Assembly: GCA_963816745.1 (NCBI GenBank)
Contig: CAWFLQ010000011.1
Location: forward strand, 248,001-312,000
DNA from: VAZQ01 sp963816745
GTDB taxonomy: Bacteria; Pseudomonadota; Alphaproteobacteria; Rhizobiales; Xanthobacteraceae
Reading direction: 5' to 3'
Length of the DNA: 64,000 nucleotides
Shown here: piece by piece, positions 27,620 to 35,793 of the stretch
How the letters are laid out: every line of letters begins with the position of its first letter
Numbering within the stretch: position 1 is the first letter of the stretch
Translations under genes and position numbers: made by a program
The notes under the pieces: generated by a model
The model's database searches: none
Seen by the model: the letters and a program-made list of their open reading frames with translations, nothing else
Told to the model about the DNA's origin: nothing

Positions 27620-28705
27620 TCAAGCGCTCTGCAGTCGCGGGACCAGACGTAGCGCGTTTTCGCGGTCCACCTTCTTGAGGTCGTCGCCGCTGAAGATCGA
27701 GGCGACGCCCTTGGAATGGTCGGCGGCCGTCCGGTATGGGAAGTCAGTGCCGTAGACGATTTGCGACACCGGCACGAGCTTTGCGAGCGCGGCGAGCGTC
27801 CCAGCCATCGTGACCTGTGCCGTGTCGTAGTAGAAACGATTGAGCTCCGCCTGGACGGACTCGCGGGTGAACTTGTCCTTGTAGGGAGGCCCGCTCGTCA
27901 TTTGCACCAGGAAGCGCTCAGCGAACGACGTCAGGGCGCCGCCGCCATGCGAGAAGATCCAATTGATGTCCGGGTACTTCTGCGAGGTGCCGCTGAAGAT
28001 CAGGTTCGCGATGCTGCGGGTCGAGTCGGTTCCCCATTCGATTGCCGAGGCCGGCACGCCTTGGACCAGATTGACGCAGCAGTTGGCGTCGGCGGGGTGA
28101 GTATAGACGGTCGCCTTGCGGCGATTGAGCTCCTCCCAGATCGGGTTCAGGAACGGGTGCCCGAGCCATCTGTCGCCGTAGTTCGTCAGCATGCCGATAC
28201 CATCGACCTTGAGCGTGTCGAAGGCGTAGGCGATTTCCTTGAGCAACTCGTCAACGTGCGGCAGCGGCAGCGTGGCGAAAATGCCGAAGCGGCCCGGATG
28301 ATCGGCCATGAGCTTCTTGCTGTACTCGTTGGCCTCGCGCGTAATCTTGACGCCAACATTCTTGCCGAGAGGCGCGACCTGGGGGGCGGTAGGGGACAGC
28401 ATGGCGGTCGCGACCGCGCCCTTGTCCATGTCGTCGAGGGTCTTCTGCACCGACCAGTTCGCCAGCGGTGGATTGGTGCGGCCGATGATGTCCATCGCGT
28501 TGAGCCAACTCGGCGGGGTGACGTGATGATGGACGTCGATGCGGTGCGGCTTGGCCTGCGCGAAAACCCGGGCCGGCAGGCTTGTCGCCGCAAAGGCGGC
28601 GACGCCACCGGCGAGTAGCTGGCGACGACTCACGCCGGTCGCGGCGAATGGTTCGTTGCAGCAATTGCAGATCGTGGACAGCCGGCGCTTGGTCGATTGC
28701 GACAT
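27620..28705 (-). CDS. Tat-exported amidohydrolase family protein
   Basis: A 361-residue metal-dependent hydrolase of the ACMSD-like amidohydrolase group. The leader has a twin-arginine motif (SRRQLLAGGVAAFAATSLPA) preceded by an unusual CNCCNEP segment. Then come the metal motif RIDVHHHVTPPSW, the KATVYTHPADAN region, INWIFSHGGGALTSFAERF, and QIVYGTDFPYRTA with the catalytic Asp. Such enzymes perform hydrolysis or non-oxidative decarboxylation of aromatic-like acids. The gene is divergent from the RidA gene. Confidence 0.85.
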   Translation of the reverse strand: MSQSTKRRLSTICNCCNEPFAATGVSRRQLLAGGVAAFAATSLPARVFAQAKPHRIDVHHHVTPPSWLNAMDIIGRTNPPLANWSVQKTLDDMDKGAVATAMLSPTAPQVAPLGKNVGVKITREANEYSKKLMADHPGRFGIFATLPLPHVDELLKEIAYAFDTLKVDGIGMLTNYGDRWLGHPFLNPIWEELNRRKATVYTHPADANCCVNLVQGVPASAIEWGTDSTRSIANLIFSGTSQKYPDINWIFSHGGGALTSFAERFLVQMTSGPPYKDKFTRESVQAELNRFYYDTAQVTMAGTLAALAKLVPVSQIVYGTDFPYRTAADHSKGVASIFSGDDLKKVDRENALRLVPRLQSA

Positions 28706-28897
28706 TGTTGCCTCCCTAGTCCGGCTCGAGCGGCCGAAATTTTTTGTATGTTCCCGCTATCGCCTTGTGGGGTCAAGAGGCTGGCTGTCGCATGACCCGG
28801 CACCCCGAACTCGTCGACCGTGGGCGTGATTGTACGATTGCGTGTTATGTACACGTCCTAAGTTGCGATGGACCAACATTTCGCGAGAAGGCCGATC

Positions 28898-29305
28898 ATG
28901 CCCGACATCAAGATTCTCAATCCCGACACGCTCGGCAAGCCGCTGGGCCAATATTCCCAGATCACGCGCGTCAAGGCGTCCGAGCTCCTGTTCATTGCCG
29001 GCCAGCTGGCGACGGACAGGAGCGGCAAGGTTGTCGGCGCCGACGACTTCGACGCGCAGTGCGGGCAGGTCTTCGCCAATCTCGAGGCGGCGCTGACGTC
29101 GCAGGGCGCGAGCTTCGCCAACGTGGTCGAGTTCACGACCTATCTCGTGCATTCGCAGGACATTCCGAGGTTCATGACTTGGCGCCTGCGCGAATTCCCG
29201 CGCCTTTTTCCGAACGGCGCCTATCCGCCGAATACGTTGCTGATCGTCAACCGGCTGGTGCAGGAACCTTTCCTGATCGAGGTGCAGACCGTCGCCGCGT
29301 TGTGA
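28898..29305 (+). CDS. RidA (YjgF/YER057c/UK114) family protein
   Basis: A 135-residue RidA-type protein that probably deaminates reactive enamines or imines. Visible motifs are KILNPDTLGKPLGQYSQITR, ELLFIAGQLATDRSG, NLEAALTSQGASFANVVEFT, and a C-terminal FLIEVQTVAAL. The usual active-site arginine region aligns with FMTWRLREFPRLF, slightly different from classical RidA, so it may be a related subfamily. The start at 28898 (MPDIKILNP) is preferred; an ATG at 28868 is in frame. Confidence 0.82.
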   Translation: MPDIKILNPDTLGKPLGQYSQITRVKASELLFIAGQLATDRSGKVVGADDFDAQCGQVFANLEAALTSQGASFANVVEFTTYLVHSQDIPRFMTWRLREFPRLFPNGAYPPNTLLIVNRLVQEPFLIEVQTVAAL

Positions 29306-29345
29306 CGCCGCTGCCGCAGCCGCCGTCAACGATCCGAACGCTTGT

Positions 29346-29481
29346 CCCGTCACCCTGAGGTGCGAGCCCCTTGGGGCGAGCCTCGAAGGGCGACGGCCCG
29401 GCCATAGCCGCGCGTGAAACGAGCGGTGGCCGTCTATCCTTCGAGGCCCGCGCAAGAGCGCGGGCACCTCAGGATGACGGG
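29346..29481. repeat. Dispersed palindromic element
   Basis: The ends are inverted repeats: CCCGTCACCCTGAGGTGC near 29346 and its near-complement GCACCTCAGGATGACGGG ending at 29481. Inner arms GAGCCTCGAAGG and CCTTCGAGGCCC also pair. Elements with these ends are, to my knowledge, common between genes in Bradyrhizobium relatives. It fills most of the 270-base gap between the RidA and acetamidase genes. Confidence 0.75.
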
Positions 29482-29575
29482 TCACACATCACGGCCGTTG
29501 CTCCACCACCCACCCCAGTTGGATCAGCGGCGAAAACATGCTGTGCTGGCGGTTTCCCCCGCAACGGAAAGAGCC

Positions 29576-30514
29576 ATGCACCATCTCGCGCCCGGCCCCG
29601 ACACTGTTCATTGGGGTTATTTCGACGGCACGCTGTCGCCGCGGCTCACGATCGAGAGCGGCGAGCGCGTGACGATCTCGTCGGTATCGGGAGGGCCCGA
29701 GCTGATGCCGGCCCCTCCCCTCGTCGTGCCGCCGGAGCTCCCGGCCATTCACGCCAAGATCAAGCCGCAGCTCGGGCCGCACATCCTGACCGGCCCGGTT
29801 GCGGTCAAGGGCGCCAAGCCGGGACAAGTGCTGCAAGTCGATATCGAGGCGATCGATTGCTTCTACGACTGGGGCTACAATTCGGTGCGCCCGCTCATGG
29901 GTGCGCTGCCCGACGATTTTCCGGAGAAACGCAACATCCACATCGTGCTCGACCGCGCGAAGAAGAGCTGGCGGTTGCCGTGGGGCCAGGAGATCCCGCT
30001 GGCGCCCTTCTTCGGCGTGATGGGCACGGCGCCGCCGCCGGCCTGGGGCATGCTCTCGACCGCGCCGCCGCGCCGCAACGGCGGCAATCTCGACAACAAG
30101 GAGCTCGTCGCCGGCACCACGCTCTACCTGCCGATCTTCGTTCCCGGCGCGCTGTTCTCCGCCGGCGACGGCCATGGCGCGCAAGGCGACGGCGAGGTCT
30201 GCATCACCGCGATCGAGACGGGGCTCACCGGCACGTTCCGCCTCGCCGTGCGCGACGACATGCGGCTGGAATGGCCGATGGCGGAGACGCCCACCCACAT
30301 GATCACGATGGCCTTCGATCCCGACCTCGACGACTGCGTCGTGATCGCGCTGCGCCAGATGCTCGATCTCATTTGCGCCCGTGCCGGGCTCGACCGCTAC
30401 CAGGCCTACACGCTCGCGAGCCTCGCCGCCGACCTGCGCGTGACCCAGGTCGTCAACGGCAACAAGGGCATCCACGTGATGCTGGACAAGCGGTATCTGA
30501 CGCGAAGAAAGTAG
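29576..30514 (+). CDS. Acetamidase/formamidase family protein
   Basis: A 312-residue protein of the acetamidase/formamidase family, which hydrolyses short amides to ammonia and a carboxylate. Motifs include TVHWGYFDGTLSPRLTIESG, ILTGPVAVKGAKPGQVLQVD, GGNLDNKEL, GDGHGAQGDGEVCITAIE, and the late TLASLAADLRVTQVVNG. The start at 29576 is chosen because the conserved N-terminus begins there; longer in-frame starts run into the palindromic element. No signal peptide is present. Confidence 0.87.
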   Translation: MHHLAPGPDTVHWGYFDGTLSPRLTIESGERVTISSVSGGPELMPAPPLVVPPELPAIHAKIKPQLGPHILTGPVAVKGAKPGQVLQVDIEAIDCFYDWGYNSVRPLMGALPDDFPEKRNIHIVLDRAKKSWRLPWGQEIPLAPFFGVMGTAPPPAWGMLSTAPPRRNGGNLDNKELVAGTTLYLPIFVPGALFSAGDGHGAQGDGEVCITAIETGLTGTFRLAVRDDMRLEWPMAETPTHMITMAFDPDLDDCVVIALRQMLDLICARAGLDRYQAYTLASLAADLRVTQVVNGNKGIHVMLDKRYLTRRK

Positions 30515-30611
30515 CGGAGTTCCCTGACTGACGCGCCAGAATCCGGCCTGCATTTCTCCCGTTCACACCCCATATGGGTAGGGGGAGGTATCGCAACCGA
30601 CGAGCCGCGTC

Positions 30612-31079
30612 ATGAGCAGAGCATTCGTCAAGGAGCAGGACGGCGCCGACGCTTTCGAGGAGCTGCCGGATCGGCCGATTTCTCCGCATCCGAACTTCGT
30701 GACCGCCGCGGGGCTCGCGCAGATCGAAGCCGCGGTCGAGCAGGCGCAGCGCCAGCACGCCGCCGCGGTGGCGGCGAACGAACGCAACGCGCAGGCGCGG
30801 GCGAAGCGCGATCTGCGCTACTGGACTGCGCGGCGCGCGAGCGCGCAGCTCGTGCCGTCCCGCGAGGATACGACGCAGGTGCATTTCGGATCGACCGTGA
30901 CCATCGCGCGCGACGATGGGCGCCGCCAGACCTTCCGGATCGTGGGCGAGGACGAAGCCGACCCGGCGCACGGAACGCTGTCGCACGTCTCGCCGCTGGC
31001 ACGCGCGTTGTTCGGCAAGGAGGTCGGCGACACGATCCAGGTCGGGCATTCCGAGGCCGAAATCGTCGAACTCGCCTGA
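30612..31079 (+). CDS. GreA/GreB-like transcription factor
   Basis: A 155-residue protein with an N-terminal helical stretch (AGLAQIEAAVEQAQRQHAAA) and a C-terminal GreA/GreB FKBP-like domain (VHFGSTVTIARDDGRRQTFR, IVGEDEADPAHGTLSHVSPL, ARALFGKEVGDTIQV). Gre factors rescue backtracked RNA polymerase. The acidic tip residues of true GreA are not obvious in the short coiled coil, so it may be a Gre-like regulator (Rnk/GreB group). A strong hairpin terminator follows. Confidence 0.82.
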   Translation: MSRAFVKEQDGADAFEELPDRPISPHPNFVTAAGLAQIEAAVEQAQRQHAAAVAANERNAQARAKRDLRYWTARRASAQLVPSREDTTQVHFGSTVTIARDDGRRQTFRIVGEDEADPAHGTLSHVSPLARALFGKEVGDTIQVGHSEAEIVELA

Positions 31080-31177
31080 TCGGGCCGGGCGTCCATCAGG
31101 TGGCTCTCGGGGGTCCGGCGTGTTGCAAATAGGCCCGATCACGCCTATATCCACGCCATTCGAAGGGCGACTTCAAC

Positions 31178-31209
31178 CGAGAGCCCGGCGCTGAAGCGCC
31201 GGGCTCTCG
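31178..31209 (+). terminator. Perfect 14-bp hairpin after the Gre-like gene
   Basis: A 14-bp perfect stem, mostly G and C, with a TGAA tetraloop lies about 100 bases after the Gre-like stop. The following tract is only weakly T-rich (TGTT), so it is an imperfect intrinsic terminator, but the stem is very stable. Confidence 0.7.
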
Positions 31210-31256
31210 TGTTCAGATGGTCCTGGCCCGCGGGTCACACGAACAGGAGCAAAAAA

Positions 31257-31481
31257 ATGGCTCGAAAACCCGGAACGCGCGCCGAATTCGTGCTGTTCGA
31301 CGTCTTCTATGAGGACGGCTCCCAGCGATCCAATCGCAAGGTGCCGAGCACGGTGCTGGGCGGCCTCGATGGGGATGCACCTGCCCGCACGGTCATCGAA
31401 GATCAAGACCGCGCGATCGCGGAGAAGTCCGGCGTCCCACCGGCGCCGATCAAGGAAGTTCGCCGCTCCGGTGGCAAGTAG
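31257..31481 (+). CDS. Small conserved hypothetical protein, 74 aa
   Basis: A short protein reading ARKPGTRAEFVLFDVFYEDG, then RSNRKVPSTVLGGLDGDAPA and a C-terminal lysine. It starts at an ATG with AGGAG upstream and is preceded by the terminator hairpin, so it has its own promoter. I do not recognise a domain; the composition is soluble and charged. Confidence 0.65.
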   Translation: MARKPGTRAEFVLFDVFYEDGSQRSNRKVPSTVLGGLDGDAPARTVIEDQDRAIAEKSGVPPAPIKEVRRSGGK

Positions 31482-31531
31482 GTTGTTCGACCTCCGGCAG
31501 CGCAGCTATGCTGGGCGCGGAGGTGGCGCCC

Positions 31532-31936
31532 ATGCATGTCTTCAGCCTGTTGAAAGAGCAAGAGTGGAATCCCAGGAAGCACGTGGAGAAGGTCCTCGCC
31601 GAGGTCGGCGAGGGCGACGCCACGGTGGCGTGCTGGGAGCCGGGCCAGATCAGCCCCAATCATTGCCATCCTGACGCGACCGAGATCTATTTCTGCTTCG
31701 AGGGCGGCGGCAAGATGCGCACCCCGCACGAGACGATCGATGTCGTGCCGGGCGCGTTCGTGGTGCACCCGCCGGGCGAGTTGCACGAATACATCAACGG
31801 ACCGCAGCGCACGCTGCTGTTCCGCGTGCGCTACGGCACGGACATGTCGAGCCGTCACTTCGAGTGGCGCGGCAACGCCGAGTGGAAGCAGAAGCCGCGC
31901 GACGCCGAATATTTCCGACAGCATCCCCCGGGGTGA
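31532..31936 (+). CDS. Cupin domain protein
   Basis: A 134-residue single-domain cupin. Metal-site motifs are PGQISPNHCHPDATEIYFC (His-x-His and Glu) and the second motif GAFVVHPPGELHEYINGP. GGAGG lies upstream of the ATG at 31532; an upstream start at 31508 adds eight residues. Reading frame intact. Function is unknown; cupins include many small dioxygenases and binding proteins. It converges on the IclR gene. Confidence 0.8.
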   Translation: MHVFSLLKEQEWNPRKHVEKVLAEVGEGDATVACWEPGQISPNHCHPDATEIYFCFEGGGKMRTPHETIDVVPGAFVVHPPGELHEYINGPQRTLLFRVRYGTDMSSRHFEWRGNAEWKQKPRDAEYFRQHPPG

Positions 31937-31949
31937 GCGGGGCTCTGCC

Positions 31950-32726
31950 CTATCGGCGAATGCTGGTGTGAGCTTTTCCGAGCACCTGTGAAATCTCGCG
32001 GGCTTCGCGCACCAGCAGCTTGCCGAATTTGGCGATTTGCGCGTCCGACAGACGGACGCTCGGGCCGAACACGCTGAGCGAGCCCGCGACCTGACCGGCC
32101 CCGTTGAAAAACGGCGCGGATACCGCGACCGCGCCCTGAATCAGCTCATCCTTGCTGATCGCATATCCACGCTCTTTGATCAGTGCGAGCTCGCGCGCGT
32201 ACTTCTTCAGATCGATTTGCAGCCCGGCGGCGTAGGACTTGAGCTTGAGGTCCGGGATGTGTGCGAGGATCGCCTTGCCGCTCGCGCCCACGACCAGCCT
32301 TTCGCGGTAGCCCACGCCCCGTTTGAAGCTGAGCGCCTGAATGCTCGGCATCTCTGCGATGCAGAGCCGACGCGCGCCCTCCGGGACGAACAGCGCCACC
32401 GTCTCGCCGGTGTCCTCCCAGACCTTCCGCATCATCGGCTCGGCCGCGGAGCCGAGCTCGAGACCCGCCGTCCAGACATGCGCGAGCTGAGCGACCGCCG
32501 GCCCGAGCCGGAACCGCTGCGGGTCGCCCGACGAGACCAGGAACTGCTTTCCTTGCAGGGTGCGCAGCAGGCGGTACAGCGTCGGCCGGCTCAGGTCCAC
32601 GCGCGCCAACAGCTCCGCGACAGTCAAGGCGCCGTCTTGCGGCTCGAACGCGAGCAGGATGTCGAGCGCGCGCTCGACGGCGCGGACGCTGACCTGAGCT
32701 TTTTCACCGCTGTTGTCCTCTTCCAA
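31950..32726 (-). CDS. IclR-family transcriptional regulator
   Basis: A 258-residue regulator with an N-terminal winged helix (ALDILLAFEPQDGALTVAEL, LSRPTLYRLLRTLQGKQFLV) and a C-terminal IclR effector domain (RERLVVGASGKAILAHIPDL, KERGYAISKDELIQGAVAVS, GSLSVFGPSVRLSD). IclR proteins often control divergent aromatic or acid catabolism genes. It is divergent from the Rieske oxygenase gene, and a palindrome overlaps the promoter in the 124-base gap. Confidence 0.9.
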   Translation of the reverse strand: MEEDNSGEKAQVSVRAVERALDILLAFEPQDGALTVAELLARVDLSRPTLYRLLRTLQGKQFLVSSGDPQRFRLGPAVAQLAHVWTAGLELGSAAEPMMRKVWEDTGETVALFVPEGARRLCIAEMPSIQALSFKRGVGYRERLVVGASGKAILAHIPDLKLKSYAAGLQIDLKKYARELALIKERGYAISKDELIQGAVAVSAPFFNGAGQVAGSLSVFGPSVRLSDAQIAKFGKLLVREAREISQVLGKAHTSIRR

Positions 32727-32771
32727 GTCACCTCTCCAAGTCGCCTCGCCTCTCCTCTTGGAACGACGGGT

Positions 32772-32801
32772 TTGACAGCAATATCAGCCAGTCCGTATAA
32801 T
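32772..32801 (+). promoter_or_regulatory. Consensus sigma-70 promoter for the Rieske oxygenase gene
   Basis: TTGACA at 32772-32777 and TATAAT at 32796-32801 match both consensus hexamers exactly, with an 18-base spacer. Transcription would start near 32808 and give a leader of about 43 bases before the ATG at 32851. Confidence 0.75.
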
Positions 32802-32825
32802 GGATTCTATTATCATCTAGTGGAC
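32791..32825. promoter_or_regulatory. Candidate IclR operator overlapping the -10 box
   Basis: The segment is bounded by GTCC and GGAC and shows partial dyad symmetry centred near 32808. It overlaps the -10 element and probable start site, an ideal position for a repressor encoded by the divergent IclR gene. The symmetry is imperfect, so this is a candidate. Confidence 0.4.
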
Positions 32826-32850
32826 AAGAAGCAAGAAGGATCGCGGCACA

Positions 32851-34122
32851 ATGAACAGGGAGATGGCGGAAACACTCGTGCGCAGCGGCCCCGGCACCCG
32901 AATGGGCAACCTGATGCGCCGCTACTGGGTGCCGATCCTGCTGTCGAGCGAAGTCGCCGATCCCGATGGTCCGCAAGTGCGCGTGACGATCCTCGGCGAG
33001 AAGCTGCTTGCGTTTCGCGATAGCGAGGGCAAGGTCGGCCTGATCGACGAATTCTGCTCGCACCGCGGCGCTTCCCTCTACTTCGGGCGCAACGAGGAGA
33101 ACGGCATCAGATGCGCCTACCACGGTCTCAAGTTCGCGCGCGATGGCCGATGCGTCGATGTTCCGTCGGCGCCGCAAGCGTGCGAGAAAATGGGGATCAA
33201 GGCTTATCCCTGCATCGAGCGCGCCGGCATTGTCTGGGCCTATATGGGGCCGAAGGACAAGCAGCCCGAGCCGCCCGAGGTCGAGTGGTGCACCCTGCCG
33301 GAGAGCCACGTCTTCGTCTCGAAGCGGCTACAGGAGTGCAACTATCTGCAGGCGATGGAGGGCGGCATCGACACCAGCCATGTGTCCTACGTGCACCGCT
33401 TCGAGGTGGACGAGGACCCGATGCACCAGGGCACCAAGGCCAACGACTACATCAAGGCCGACGGCAACGTGATCTTCGAGATCGAGAACACCCCCTTCGG
33501 CTTGACGCTGTACGGTCGTCGCAACGGCGAACCCGACTCGTACTACTGGCGTGTCACGCAGTGGCTGTTTCCGTGGTTCACGTTGATCCCGCCGTTCGGC
33601 GATCATGCGCTCGGCGGTCACGTCTGGGTGCCGATCGACGATCACAATTGCTGGGCCTGGAGCATCAATTTCCATCCGCGCAAGCCGCTGTCCGAGGAGG
33701 AGCGGCGTCACATGCAAGAGGGCAAAGGCATCCATTGCCCTTACGAGTCCGGCACGTTCCGCCCGCTGGCGAACAAGGACAACGACTATCTCATCGACCG
33801 CCGCGCGCAGAAGGAAAACCGGGCCTACAGCGGCGTTTTCGGCTTCGCGGTGCAGGACGCGTCGTTGCAAGAAAGCATGGGCCCGATCCAGGACCACGAG
33901 AACGAGAAACTGCTGCCGACCGACCGCGCAATCGTGATGGCCCGGCGCTTCCTGTACGAAGCAGTTGCCGCGCTGGAGAAAGGCGCCGAGCCTCCGGCGC
34001 TCGACGCCAACCGGCAACGCGTACGCGCCGCCGGCGTGCTGCTCGAGCGTAATGTGAAGCCGCAGGAATGGGCGAAAGCGCACTTGACCGACGGCCTGAA
34101 CCAGCCGGTGTATTCGATCTGA
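32851..34122 (+). CDS. Rieske non-haem iron oxygenase (phthalate/vanillate-type alpha subunit)
   Basis: A 423-residue aromatic-ring oxygenase. The Rieske cluster motif is FCSHRGAS followed by CAYHGLKF. The mononuclear iron motif lies in MEGGIDTSHVSYVHRF, and the length and N-terminus (MRRYWVPILLSSEVA) resemble phthalate 4,5-dioxygenase-type oxygenases. It would dihydroxylate or O-demethylate an aromatic acid, using a separate reductase that is not in the window. The divergent IclR gene is the likely regulator. Reading frame intact. Confidence 0.9.
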   Translation: MNREMAETLVRSGPGTRMGNLMRRYWVPILLSSEVADPDGPQVRVTILGEKLLAFRDSEGKVGLIDEFCSHRGASLYFGRNEENGIRCAYHGLKFARDGRCVDVPSAPQACEKMGIKAYPCIERAGIVWAYMGPKDKQPEPPEVEWCTLPESHVFVSKRLQECNYLQAMEGGIDTSHVSYVHRFEVDEDPMHQGTKANDYIKADGNVIFEIENTPFGLTLYGRRNGEPDSYYWRVTQWLFPWFTLIPPFGDHALGGHVWVPIDDHNCWAWSINFHPRKPLSEEERRHMQEGKGIHCPYESGTFRPLANKDNDYLIDRRAQKENRAYSGVFGFAVQDASLQESMGPIQDHENEKLLPTDRAIVMARRFLYEAVAALEKGAEPPALDANRQRVRAAGVLLERNVKPQEWAKAHLTDGLNQPVYSI

Positions 34123-34199
34123 GCATTTCCGGAAAGGCTTGTCCCGGACTTGATCATAAGCGCGTTCACGCGCGTCTTTGACGCGCTACGGGTGGATAC

Positions 34200-34265
34200 C
34201 CGATGTCGGGTTTACCCGACATCGGCACTCGTTAACTTGCCCAAGTCGGCTATAGCCGACTTGGG
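34200..34265. other. Two consecutive perfect hairpins
   Basis: One hairpin spans 34200-34225 (11-bp stem, TTTA loop) and another 34240-34265 (11-bp stem, TATA loop). Both arms are exact. They lie between the oxygenase and SDR genes, about 40 bases upstream of the SDR start. They could form an attenuator or be a dispersed structured repeat. Confidence 0.6.
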
Positions 34266-34305
34266 TGATTTTCCGTAAGAAAATGCGACCACCAAAGAAT
34301 CGAGC

Positions 34306-35079
34306 ATGAAGCGGGTCGAAGGCAAGGTCGCACTGATCACCGGAGGCGGCTCGGGCATCGGAGCGGCCACCGGCGAGATCGTCTGCGCCGAAGGTGGCTC
34401 GGTCATGCTGGTCGACGCCAACGCGGACGCACTTGCACGCACGATGAAGGCCATTGCCGCGCAGGTCCCCGGCGCGCGCGTGTCGACCTTCGTGGCCGAC
34501 GTGGCTGACGAAGGCGAGGCCGCTCGAGCGGTGGAGCGCGCGCTTCATGCGTTCGGTCAGCTCGACATCCTGGTCAACAATGCCGCCATGCGCAATTATT
34601 CCGCGATTGCGGACGCCAGCCCGGCCGAGTGGCAGGCCATGGTTGGCGTCAACCTGATTGGCACCGCCAACTACTGCAAGGCCGCGTTGCCGGCGCTACG
34701 CCGCAGCAATCGCGCGAGCATCGTCAATGTCTCGTCGTGCTATGCGGTCACCGGCCGCAAAGGGATGGGCCTTTACGACGCCACCAAGGCCGGCATCCTC
34801 GCCATGACGCGCACGCTGGCGTTCGAGGAAGCGGCCCATGGCGTACGCGTCAACGCAGTGTGTCCCGGCTCCACCCTGACCGATTTCCACGTCTCGAAGG
34901 CCAAGGCGGCCGGCAAGAGCGTCGAGACGCTCAAGGCCGAACGCCAGACGACGTCCCTGCTCGCCCGCTGGGCAACGCCGCGGGAGATTGCCTGGCCAAT
35001 TCTTTGGCTGGCAAGCGACGAAGCCTCGTTCATGACCGGCGCAGCGCTGATGGTCGATGGCGGTCTTTCCGTCATGTAG
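34306..35079 (+). CDS. Short-chain dehydrogenase/reductase
   Basis: A 257-residue classical SDR. The cofactor loop is VALITGGGSGIGAATGE, with the NNAA motif in ILVNNAAMRNYS, the catalytic Ser in VNVSSC, Tyr-x3-Lys in LYDATKAGI, and MTGAALMVDGGLSVM at the C-terminus. It probably oxidises a cis-dihydrodiol or alcohol made by the preceding Rieske oxygenase, from gene order. A 183-base gap with two hairpins separates them. Reading frame intact. Confidence 0.88.
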   Translation: MKRVEGKVALITGGGSGIGAATGEIVCAEGGSVMLVDANADALARTMKAIAAQVPGARVSTFVADVADEGEAARAVERALHAFGQLDILVNNAAMRNYSAIADASPAEWQAMVGVNLIGTANYCKAALPALRRSNRASIVNVSSCYAVTGRKGMGLYDATKAGILAMTRTLAFEEAAHGVRVNAVCPGSTLTDFHVSKAKAAGKSVETLKAERQTTSLLARWATPREIAWPILWLASDEASFMTGAALMVDGGLSVM

Positions 35080-35116
35080 GAATCTGCGCTAGCGCGGAAC
35101 GGCGGTCACCAAAATT

Positions 35117-35629
35117 TTAGCGCGGCGCGGCCCAGGCCTTGAAGTCCGCGTCCGATACACCCGGCAGCTTCTTCACGAACGCGACGATGCTCCAGATTTC
35201 CTGGTCGGGCACGGCGATCATCCCGAAGCTCGGCATGCCGGTCATGTTGATGCCGTTCTTGATCACCCAGAACAGCTGCTCGGGCGTGCGTACATTGGCG
35301 ACCTTCTTGAGGTCGGGCGGGTCGGGCTTCAGGCCTTCGGAGAATTTGGACCAATTGACCCCCGGCGCGCCGTGACAGTGCACGCAGCCCCGTTCCGAGT
35401 AGGCGCGCGCGCCCGCCTGCACGACGGCGGGATCATCGAGCGACATCGGCGGCGTGTCCGTCGCGTACCGCGTGACCGAGGCCTCGCGCACCTTGACGAG
35501 CAGCCATTTGACGATTGCCGGCTCCTCGGCGGTCGCGGCCACGCTGTAGTGGCCGCCGAGGAAATAGACCCCGGCGCCGATCGCGGCGAGGATCGCTAAG
35601 AAGCCGATGAAGGCCAGCAGCTTGAACAT
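35117..35629 (-). CDS. Membrane-anchored class I cytochrome c
   Basis: A 170-residue protein with an N-terminal anchor (LLAFIGFLAILAAIGAGVYF) followed by a cytochrome c domain with the haem motif GCVHCHGAPG and a likely methionine ligand in NMTGMPSFGMI. It would carry electrons in the periplasm. GGAG lies upstream of the ATG at 35629. It stands alone, converging on the SDR gene. Partner enzymes are unknown. Confidence 0.85.
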   Translation of the reverse strand: MFKLLAFIGFLAILAAIGAGVYFLGGHYSVAATAEEPAIVKWLLVKVREASVTRYATDTPPMSLDDPAVVQAGARAYSERGCVHCHGAPGVNWSKFSEGLKPDPPDLKKVANVRTPEQLFWVIKNGINMTGMPSFGMIAVPDQEIWSIVAFVKKLPGVSDADFKAWAAPR

Positions 35630-35793
35630 GGAAAATCTCCGGGGTTGCGGCTCCGGGGGCCGCCATCGTACCGCAACCCCGCGATGCGGCAAGCGGGGCG
35701 ATCGCATTTAACGGCGCGCCGCGGAATTTCCATGGTCCGTATGGCCATACCTCGCCGCTGACCTCGTCAGGGCGGCAGGAACTCGAGCCGCGC

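Noticed and set aside
28757..29485. A 242-codon minus-strand open frame over the RidA gene
   Set aside because: It overlaps the RidA gene and the palindromic element and has no family features.
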